A stretch of 8,024 bases of DNA from an uncultured Erysipelotrichaceae bacterium (GTDB lineage: Bacteria; Bacillota_I; Bacilli_A; Acholeplasmatales; Anaeroplasmataceae): positions 1-8,024 of the forward strand of contig CADBQV010000082.1 in assembly GCA_902796895.1 (NCBI GenBank), written 5' to 3'. A program made the position numbers and the translations under genes. Numbering within the stretch: position 1 is the stretch's first letter; each line of letters begins with the position of its first letter. The notes below the pieces were generated by a model. That model was not told the origin of the DNA, made no database searches, and was given only the letters and a program-made list of their open reading frames with translations. Positions 1-5,098 of this stretch are shown here, piece after piece.

Positions 1-276
1 GCCTGATACAATTGATTGATCATCAGAAAAATATTGATCACCATGTAGTTCAATAAATGAATCAAATAATCTATCAACTAAAGTTGTAGCTTTTAATCTA
101 TCTTCACTTCTTGCGATTAATACTCTATCCCAATGTGAAAGATTAGAATAAGTTTCTTCTTTTAATTTATTTAACAAATCCATCTTTATACTAAATTCTT
201 CACTTTTTGGATCTAAAGATAAAATTTCAGATTCAAGCAAAGAAATTTGTAGGCGATTTTCTTCTAATTTACTCAT
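1..276 (-). CDS. accA: Acetyl-CoA carboxylase carboxyltransferase subunit alpha, N-terminal part (cut by window edge)
   Basis: Partial gene: the first 92 codons are present and the frame is open to base 1. It encodes the alpha half of the carboxyltransferase, which with AccD moves the carboxyl group from biotin on AccB to acetyl-CoA, giving malonyl-CoA in the cytoplasm. The translation begins MSKLEENRLQISLLESEI. It continues with an AccA-type N-terminal segment: LSHWDRVLIARSEDR near residues 46-60 and FIELHGDQYFSDD near 74-86, matching the family pattern of W-x-R-V-x-x-A-R followed by F-x-E-L-H-G-D. The ATG at 276-274 overlaps the accD stop in a TAATG junction. No clear Shine-Dalgarno sequence precedes it, so translation is probably coupled to accD. 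Its place as last gene of accB-accC-accD-accA supports the call. The catalytic core lies outside the window, so intactness cannot be judged. Confidence 0.93.
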   Translation of the reverse strand, partial: MSKLEENRLQISLLESEILSLDPKSEEFSIKMDLLNKLKEETYSNLSHWDRVLIARSEDRLKATTLVDRLFDSFIELHGDQYFSDDQSIVSG

Positions 277-1157
277 TAGTTATAACCATGAAGCTTTAGT
301 AATAATCCTAAAGTATCCTTCATTTCCTTTCTTGAAACTATTTTATCTATGTAGCCTTTTTCTAGACTAAATTCAGCAGTTTGGAATTCTTTTGGTAATA
401 CTTCTTTAATAGTTCTTTCAATAACTCTTTTACCTGCAAAGCCAATTAAGCAATTAGGTTCAGCTAAAGTAATATCAGCTAGGGCAGCAAATGATGCAGA
501 TACACCACCTGTTGTAGGATCTGTCATAACTACAATATATAAGCCATTTTCTCTTAACTTACCGATTGCAGCACTAGTTTTAGCCATTTGCATTAAAGAT
601 ATTATACCTTCTTGCATTCTAGCTCCACCACTACAGCTAAATATAATTAAAGGTAAGTGTGATGAATAAGCATATTCAGCAAGAAGTGTTACTTTTTCTC
701 CTGTTACACTTCCCATTGATCCCATCATGAAATAACTATTCATAACACCAACTAATGCATTGATTCCATTAATTTTTCCTTTAGCACATACTATTGATTC
801 ATCATCACCAGTATCTTTAATTGCTTGATTTAATTTCTTTTCATAATCAGGAAAATCTAAATGTTTTTCTTCTAAGTCATTAAATAATATTTCATAATTA
901 TTATCATCCATAATTTGAGATAATCTCTCTTTAGGTGTTAATCTAAAATGATAATTACAATATGGACAAACAGATAAATTTTTAAATAAATCCTCTTTAA
1001 TTATTAATCTATTACATTTTTGGCATTTAGTCATTAAATCATCAGGAACAACCTTAGCAATTGTTTCTTCTTTCTTTTTGACATTTAATTTATCAAGCGC
1101 CTCATTAAACTCATTTAATTCTTCCTTACGCTTATCGAAGGCGTTTTGCATAACCAT
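276..1157 (-). CDS. accD: Acetyl-CoA carboxylase carboxyltransferase subunit beta
   Basis: Beta subunit of the acetyl-CoA carboxylase carboxyltransferase (293 aa, usual length for bacterial AccD), partner of AccA. A four-cysteine zinc ribbon is visible at C45, C48, C64 and C67 (CQKC...CPYC). The crotonase-like carboxyltransferase core follows, with SGGARMQEG at 176-184 and TTGGVSASFA at 215-224, which build the oxyanion and acyl-CoA site. The start is ambiguous. ATG at 1157 lies 4 nt after AAGGAG (1167-1162), and an in-frame ATG at 1151 lies 10 nt after it, giving MQNAFDKRKEEL. The longer form is reported. The gene overlaps the 3' end of accC by 26 nt (20 nt with the second start) in another frame and ends in a TAATG junction with accA. 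Residues 8-33 are rich in Lys and Glu, a charged leader before the zinc ribbon. All motifs look intact. Confidence 0.96.
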   Translation of the reverse strand: MVMQNAFDKRKEELNEFNEALDKLNVKKKEETIAKVVPDDLMTKCQKCNRLIIKEDLFKNLSVCPYCNYHFRLTPKERLSQIMDDNNYEILFNDLEEKHLDFPDYEKKLNQAIKDTGDDESIVCAKGKINGINALVGVMNSYFMMGSMGSVTGEKVTLLAEYAYSSHLPLIIFSCSGGARMQEGIISLMQMAKTSAAIGKLRENGLYIVVMTDPTTGGVSASFAALADITLAEPNCLIGFAGKRVIERTIKEVLPKEFQTAEFSLEKGYIDKIVSRKEMKDTLGLLLKLHGYN

Positions 1158-2499
1158 CCAACTCCTTTAGGAACTTTTCTATGAATGTTGTATCATAGTT
1201 ACCTAAAATAAATGTAGTATGATGCATTAATACATAATGGAATTCTGTGGTAGTTTTAATACCATCAACAATTAATTCCTCTAAGCACGCACGCATCTTT
1301 CTAATGCATTCTAGTCTTGATTGACCGAATACGACAATTTTTAAAATCATAGAATCATAATAAGGTGGAATTTGATATCCACTATATACTGAAGTATCGA
1401 TTCTAACACCCATACCACCAGGTGTATGCATAAATTTAATCAAACCAGGACTTGGTCTAAAATCATTATAAATATCTTCAGCTGTAATTCTACATTCAAT
1501 CGCATGACCTAATAATTTTACATCTTCTTGCTTATAAGATAATTTTAAGCCATATGCAATTTTAATCATGTTTTTAACTATATCAATATTTGTTATAGCT
1601 TCAGTTACTGCATGTTCAACTTGAATTCTAGTATTCATTTCAATGAAATAGAAATTTTCATCCTTATCAACTAAAAATTCAATTGTACCAACACTATCAT
1701 AGCCAACATATTTGCATGCTTTAATTGCGGCATCATATAGTTTTTCTTTTAAATTCTTACTAATTGATTGACATGGTGCTTCTTCTAGCATCTTTTGATG
1801 ACGACGTTGCATTGAGCAATTTCTTTCAAATAAATGAATAGCATTACCATGTTTATCACACATAACTTGAACTTCTATATGCTTTGGTGCTTCAATATAT
1901 TTTTCAATATATAATGAATCATCTGCAAAAAATCTTATTGCTTCATCCTTAGCTTCATTATAAAGACCTTCAAATTCAGTAGGAGATGAAACTAGCTTTA
2001 TACCTTTTCCACCACCACCTAGTGATGCCTTTATTAAAACTGGATATCCTATTTTATTTGCAATTTCTTTTCCTTCTTCAAGGCTTACTGCCTTATGAGA
2101 ACCAGGAATAACTGGGACACCTGCTTCAATCATTGAAGATATAGCTTCAGATTTATTACCCATTTTTTCCATTACTTGAGGATTAGGACCAATAAATGAT
2201 AAGCCACATTTTTCAACCATTCTAGCAAATGTAGGATTTTCACTTAAAAAACCAAAGCCAGGGTGAATTGCGTCACATCCTGTTATACATGCAGCACTTA
2301 TGATTTGTTCCATATTTAAATATGAATCTTGAGGTAGTGCGCCACCAATACATACAGTTTCTTTTGCTAATTCTTTATGTAAGCTATCTTTATCAGCTTC
2401 AGAATAAACAGCGACACATTGAATACCCATTTCTTTGCAGGCACGAATTATACGTACTGCAATTTCACCACGGTTTGCAACTAATATCTTTTTGAACAT
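1132..2499 (-). CDS. accC: Acetyl-CoA carboxylase, biotin carboxylase subunit
   Basis: ATP-grasp biotin carboxylase: it carboxylates the biotin carried on AccB using bicarbonate and ATP. From the ATG at 2499 it is 455 aa, close to the usual 445-455. Visible motifs, numbered from that ATG: N-terminal VANRGEIAVRI (7-17); K116 and K157, equivalents of the known ATP-binding lysines; glycine-rich loop GGGGKG (161-166); HQK at 234-236; metal and catalytic residues E274, E287 and R291 in EMNTRIQVEH (287-296); R337 in ECRITAED. A GTG at 2508 in the same frame would add MSN. The ATG is preferred because AGGTGA (2510-2505) sits 5 nt before it and the family normally starts MFxKxLxANRGE. It begins 1 nt after the accB stop. 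Small deviations are RNCS where RDCS is usual and QVEHAVTE where QVEHPVTE is usual; neither removes a known catalytic residue. Confidence 0.97.
   Translation of the reverse strand: MFKKILVANRGEIAVRIIRACKEMGIQCVAVYSEADKDSLHKELAKETVCIGGALPQDSYLNMEQIISAACITGCDAIHPGFGFLSENPTFARMVEKCGLSFIGPNPQVMEKMGNKSEAISSMIEAGVPVIPGSHKAVSLEEGKEIANKIGYPVLIKASLGGGGKGIKLVSSPTEFEGLYNEAKDEAIRFFADDSLYIEKYIEAPKHIEVQVMCDKHGNAIHLFERNCSMQRRHQKMLEEAPCQSISKNLKEKLYDAAIKACKYVGYDSVGTIEFLVDKDENFYFIEMNTRIQVEHAVTEAITNIDIVKNMIKIAYGLKLSYKQEDVKLLGHAIECRITAEDIYNDFRPSPGLIKFMHTPGGMGVRIDTSVYSGYQIPPYYDSMILKIVVFGQSRLECIRKMRACLEELIVDGIKTTTEFHYVLMHHTTFILGNYDTTFIEKFLKELDGYAKRLR
1162..1167 (-). promoter_or_regulatory. Ribosome binding site of accD, serving two possible starts
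   Basis: AAGGAG within the 3' part of accC lies 4 nt before ATG 1157 and 10 nt before ATG 1151. Spacings at well-defined starts in this cluster range from 5 to 10 nt, which slightly favours the second ATG without excluding the first. Confidence 0.7.
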
Positions 2500-2500
2500 A

Positions 2501-2929
2501 TTACTCACCTATAACAAAAAGCTTAGTACCAAATTCAACAATTTGTCCTTCCTTAACTGATATTTCTTTAATAACACCATTATTAGGTGCTTTAATTTCA
2601 TTCATAACCTTCATAGCTTCAATAATACATAATGTTTGTCCAGCCTTAACCTTGCTACCTAATGTAACATAAGGTGCTTGACCTTGAGATTGAGCTTGAT
2701 GGAATGTACCAACAAGTGGTGATTTTACAATTTCACCTTGAACCTCTTCCTTTACATCTTCACTTTTAGCTTCTGTTTTTTCAATATTTTGAGGAAAAAT
2801 AGGCATTTGTTGAACCTTATTATCTCTTTTATCAAGTTTGATTTTAATGTCATCTACTTCTAAATCCATGTAAGTTACACTTGATTCTTCAAATATTTTA
2901 ATAATTCTTTGTAATTGTTTATAATCCAT
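2501..2929 (-). CDS. accB: Acetyl-CoA carboxylase biotin carboxyl carrier protein
   Basis: Carries the covalently bound biotin that shuttles carboxylate between AccC and the AccAD carboxyltransferase; it needs a biotin-protein ligase encoded elsewhere. It has 142 aa in three parts: an N-terminal helix and strand segment (about 1-35, MDYKQLQRIIKIFEES), a flexible linker rich in Gln, Glu and Lys (about 36-67), and a biotinyl domain (about 68-142). The biotin acceptor is K107 in EAMKVMNEI (104-112). The segment AQSQGQAPYVTLGSKVKAG before it matches the AccB-specific protruding thumb, which separates it from generic biotin/lipoyl domains. The ATG overlaps the stop of the upstream ACP gene in TAATG. 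Only a weak GGTGA precedes it, so translational coupling is likely. The stop is followed after 1 nt by the accC ATG. Confidence 0.96.
   Translation of the reverse strand: MDYKQLQRIIKIFEESSVTYMDLEVDDIKIKLDKRDNKVQQMPIFPQNIEKTEAKSEDVKEEVQGEIVKSPLVGTFHQAQSQGQAPYVTLGSKVKAGQTLCIIEAMKVMNEIKAPNNGVIKEISVKEGQIVEFGTKLFVIGE
2505..2510 (-). promoter_or_regulatory. Ribosome binding site fixing the start of accC
   Basis: AGGTGA at the 3' end of accB lies 5 nt before the ATG at 2499. The alternative GTG at 2508 falls inside this site and has no purine-rich motif of its own, so the ATG is preferred. Confidence 0.65.
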
Positions 2930-3159
2930 TATTTTTCACCAAGCTTTCTTTGAACTAATTCAACAACATCTTTTATTGTTAATACATTATCCATTTCTTC
3001 CCATTCAATGGAAATATTGAAATGTTCTTCTAATTCTAATGTCATTTCAACTGCATATAAGCTATCGATACCAAGGCTTTTTAAATTAGCATCCATAGTA
3101 ACTTCATTTTCATCGACATTAGCACATTCTACCAATAATTTTTTTATTTCTTCAAACAT
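2929..3159 (-). CDS. Acyl carrier protein (second ACP of the cluster)
   Basis: Small acyl carrier protein of 76 aa, the normal size for a type II ACP. The phosphopantetheine attachment site is S33 in LGIDSLYAVEM (29-39), inside the expected position between helices I and II. The rest is an acidic four-helix pattern (EEIKKLLVECANV, then LTLELEEHF-like helix II, then a C-terminal helix DVVELVQRKL). It starts in a TAATG overlap with the flavoprotein gene, with AAAAGGGG (3175-3168) 8 nt upstream, and ends in a TAATG overlap with accB. It differs clearly from the ACP at 7525-7767: the two share the fold and Ser motif but little else, so this is not a recent duplication. Its position directly before accB is compatible with a carrier for the fatty-acid branch, but no partner specificity can be read from sequence. 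The symbol acpP is withheld because two ACPs are present. Confidence 0.94.
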   Translation of the reverse strand: MFEEIKKLLVECANVDENEVTMDANLKSLGIDSLYAVEMTLELEEHFNISIEWEEMDNVLTIKDVVELVQRKLGEK

Positions 3160-3902
3160 TATTTTGTCCCCTTTTCCTTTTCCTCTTTCCAGAAATTATC
3201 AAGGAAGATTTTATATGCTCCTTCACTAAAAGGAGGCTTTTTTAATAATTCATAAGTTTCATCACTTAATTTTAAATCATTTAATGCATATTCCTTACCA
3301 GCATCATAAAATTTTGATAAGTGCTTTTTAATTTTTGCTTCATTTTTTAAAGATATTAAAGTCTTAAGCTGAGGAGCAAAAAGCATTAAATAATTATTTT
3401 TTCCACATATACAATCATATTGCTTAATAAGTGGTTCATATACAGGACCAAATTCAGTATAAGCACATGATGTTATAACTACAAATTTTGGAACTATTTC
3501 ATTTCTTATTCCGTGGAAAGATTCACCATTAACTGGTGATTTTTGACCACGATAGGTTTTAAGCATAGATAACATTCTATCTGTAAAAACCTTCATCATA
3601 CCAGGCATACCAAAGAAAAATAATGGATATGATTCAATAAAAATATCAGCTTCTAATATTTTTCTTTTCATCATTTCTATATCATCACCTTTGATGATGC
3701 ATTCTCCTTCAGTTCTTCCCCAGCAAGATAAGCATCCTAAGCAGGGCTTAATATTTAAATCATTTAAATTAATATATTCAACTTCGGCTTTTGATTCACT
3801 AACAATTCCATCAACAAATGCTTTAGTAACTAAAATAGTTGTTGATTCATTAGCTCTAGGGCTTCCGTTTAATATTAAGATTTTTTTAATATCCTTCCCC
3901 AC
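3159..3902 (-). CDS. Flavodoxin-fold NAD(P)H-dependent oxidoreductase / iron-sulfur flavoprotein-like
   Basis: Predicted FMN-binding oxidoreductase of the NADPH-dependent FMN reductase/flavodoxin-fold superfamily, 247 aa; substrate unknown. Residues 7-16 (KILILNGSPR) form the first strand and the phosphate-binding loop. SYPLFFFGMPGMMKVFTDRM (91-110) is the second FMN loop and helix. C54, C57, C60 and C68 give CX2CX2CX7C followed by KGDDIEMM. This arrangement resembles the compact cluster motif of archaeal and bacterial iron-sulfur flavoproteins, but many ordinary members of the wider family have a similar Cys pattern, so [4Fe-4S] binding is unproven. The C-terminal 70 residues extend beyond the usual core of about 180. 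The only reasonable start is GTG at 3902, with AGAGG (3916-3912) 9 nt upstream and no in-frame ATG until much later. It lies 12 nt after fabZ and overlaps the ACP by TAATG. A redox protein in the middle of a synthase operon with no enoyl reductase makes it a candidate for a missing reduction step, as inference only. Confidence 0.85.
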   Translation of the reverse strand: MGKDIKKILILNGSPRANESTTILVTKAFVDGIVSESKAEVEYINLNDLNIKPCLGCLSCWGRTEGECIIKGDDIEMMKRKILEADIFIESYPLFFFGMPGMMKVFTDRMLSMLKTYRGQKSPVNGESFHGIRNEIVPKFVVITSCAYTEFGPVYEPLIKQYDCICGKNNYLMLFAPQLKTLISLKNEAKIKKHLSKFYDAGKEYALNDLKLSDETYELLKKPPFSEGAYKIFLDNFWKEEKEKGTK

Positions 3903-3914
3903 TTTAAAATACCT

Positions 3915-4361
3915 CTATTCACCAAAAATTTGTTTTCTATCTGCCTTTGTAAATGTCATTGTACCTTTTGCTCTTAATTCATTATCTACCATTACTTTAG
4001 CATCTAAAATTGCAAAAGGACCAACAACTTTATTTTTTGTAACTGTAATTACTAATTGATCACCTGGAATTACAGGCTTTGAAAATTTAAAATTATCAAC
4101 CTTAGCTAATACATAAATTGCATCAGGATCAGCAGCATCTGTATCAAATACAAATGAAGATAGCTGAGCACATGATTCAATAATTAATACACCAGGCATA
4201 ATTGGAGCACCAGGGAAATGACCCATAAAATATGGTTCATTAATTGATACATTTTTTATACCAACTGCAGATTCACCTGGAGTTACTTCTAATACCTTTT
4301 CAATCATTTGAAATGGTGGTCTTTGTTTAATTCTTTTATTGATATCATTAATATTCATCAT
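3915..4361 (-). CDS. fabZ: 3-hydroxyacyl-ACP dehydratase, FabZ type
   Basis: Hot-dog-fold dehydratase that removes water from 3-hydroxyacyl-ACP to give trans-2-enoyl-ACP. It has 148 aa, normal FabZ length. The catalytic pair is visible: H48 in FMGHFPGAPIMPG (45-57) and E62 in VLIIESCAQ (58-66), the FabZ-type His...Glu spacing. The preceding KNVSINEPYF block is also FabZ-like. At the N-terminus the usual PHRYPF reads KQRPPF, so the His of that block is replaced; it is not the catalytic His. The ATG at 4361 overlaps the fabG stop as ATGA, and GGAGGA (4375-4370) lies 8 nt before it, inside the fabG coding sequence. A second ATG follows directly (4358). There is no sign of the FabA extension or isomerase features; FabZ and FabA cannot always be told apart by sequence, so isomerisation is not excluded. 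Confidence 0.95.
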   Translation of the reverse strand: MMNINDINKRIKQRPPFQMIEKVLEVTPGESAVGIKNVSINEPYFMGHFPGAPIMPGVLIIESCAQLSSFVFDTDAADPDAIYVLAKVDNFKFSKPVIPGDQLVITVTKNKVVGPFAILDAKVMVDNELRAKGTMTFTKADRKQIFGE

Positions 4362-5089
4362 AGTGAAAGTCCTCCATCAAGAGTAATTACTTGACCAGTA
4401 ACATATGAGAATTCATCGCTTGCTAAAGCTAAAACTATATTACTTACATCTTCACTATTACCAAATCTTCTTAAAGGAATATTCTTTAAATATTCTTCTT
4501 TTTTCTCATCAGATAATGTATCAATCATTTCTGTTTCAATGAAACCAGGAGCTACAGCATTACAACGAATACCACGGCTTCCCATTTCTTTAGCTAATGT
4601 TTTTGTAAATTGATTTACTGCACCCTTTGTTGCGCTATAAACAGTTTGACCAGGTAAAGAGAATGTACCTGATACTGATGACATATTAATAATTACGCCG
4701 CTTCTCTTTCTAGCCATTTTAAGTGCACATTCTTTAGCACAATAAAAGTAGCCTTTAACATTTAAATTAAAGCATTCATCTAGGTTCTCTTCATGTAAAC
4801 CTATTAATGGTTCATCACGAACAATACCAGCATTATTAACTAAAACATCAATTTGTTTATATGTATCAAATACTACCTTAACCATTTCTTTTACTTCTTC
4901 ATATTTTGATACATCTGCTTTATAAAGCATGCCATCGCCACCATTTTGTTTGATAATATCAAGTACTTCTTGGGCTTTAGCTTCACTTCTTGCATAATTT
5001 ATTACTACTGTATAACCATGACTTCCAAGCTTGATTGCACATGCACGACCAATACCACGTGATGCACCTGTAACTATTGCTACTTTCAT
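4358..5089 (-). CDS. fabG: 3-oxoacyl-ACP reductase
   Basis: Short-chain dehydrogenase/reductase that reduces 3-oxoacyl-ACP to 3-hydroxyacyl-ACP, probably with NADPH. It has 243 aa, usual for FabG. The Rossmann motif TGASRGIG is at 7-14, with R11 in the loop that often favours NADPH. NNAG is at 85-88. The catalytic tetrad is N110 (LNVKG), S138 (MSSVSG), Y151 and K155 (YSATK). PGFIETEM at 181-188 and the C-terminal GQVITLDGG are typical of FabG. The ATG at 5089 has AGGAGG (5100-5095) 5 nt upstream, and the stop codon of the ketosynthase fusion (TAG) overlaps that Shine-Dalgarno sequence. The gene ends in TGA overlapping the fabZ ATG, which also shows that TGA acts as a stop here. Nothing looks degenerate. 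The chain type reduced cannot be told from sequence. Confidence 0.96.
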   Translation of the reverse strand: MKVAIVTGASRGIGRACAIKLGSHGYTVVINYARSEAKAQEVLDIIKQNGGDGMLYKADVSKYEEVKEMVKVVFDTYKQIDVLVNNAGIVRDEPLIGLHEENLDECFNLNVKGYFYCAKECALKMARKRSGVIINMSSVSGTFSLPGQTVYSATKGAVNQFTKTLAKEMGSRGIRCNAVAPGFIETEMIDTLSDEKKEEYLKNIPLRRFGNSEDVSNIVLALASDEFSYVTGQVITLDGGLSL

Positions 5090-5098
5090 AATTGCCTC

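Noticed and set aside
2500..2508. GTG start of accC adding three residues
   Set aside because: No purine-rich site lies before it, while the ATG 9 nt downstream has AGGTGA at 5 nt and matches the usual N-terminus of the family.
3008..3229. Plus-strand 73-codon frame over the second ACP
   Set aside because: It is antisense to a clear ACP and the ACP/flavoprotein junction, has no ribosome binding site and no recognisable protein features. It is a frame shadow.
3691..4059. Plus-strand 122-codon frame across the flavoprotein/fabZ junction
   Set aside because: It runs antisense through two well-supported genes, has no family motif, and its composition (Ser/Leu/Phe/Ile-rich) is what antisense of AT-rich coding DNA gives.
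4358..4361. TGA read as Trp (Mycoplasma code)
   Set aside because: fabG ends correctly at TGA after its GGLSL tail and a second in-frame TGA follows at once; Trp codons seen in accA, the second ACP and the flavoprotein are TGG.
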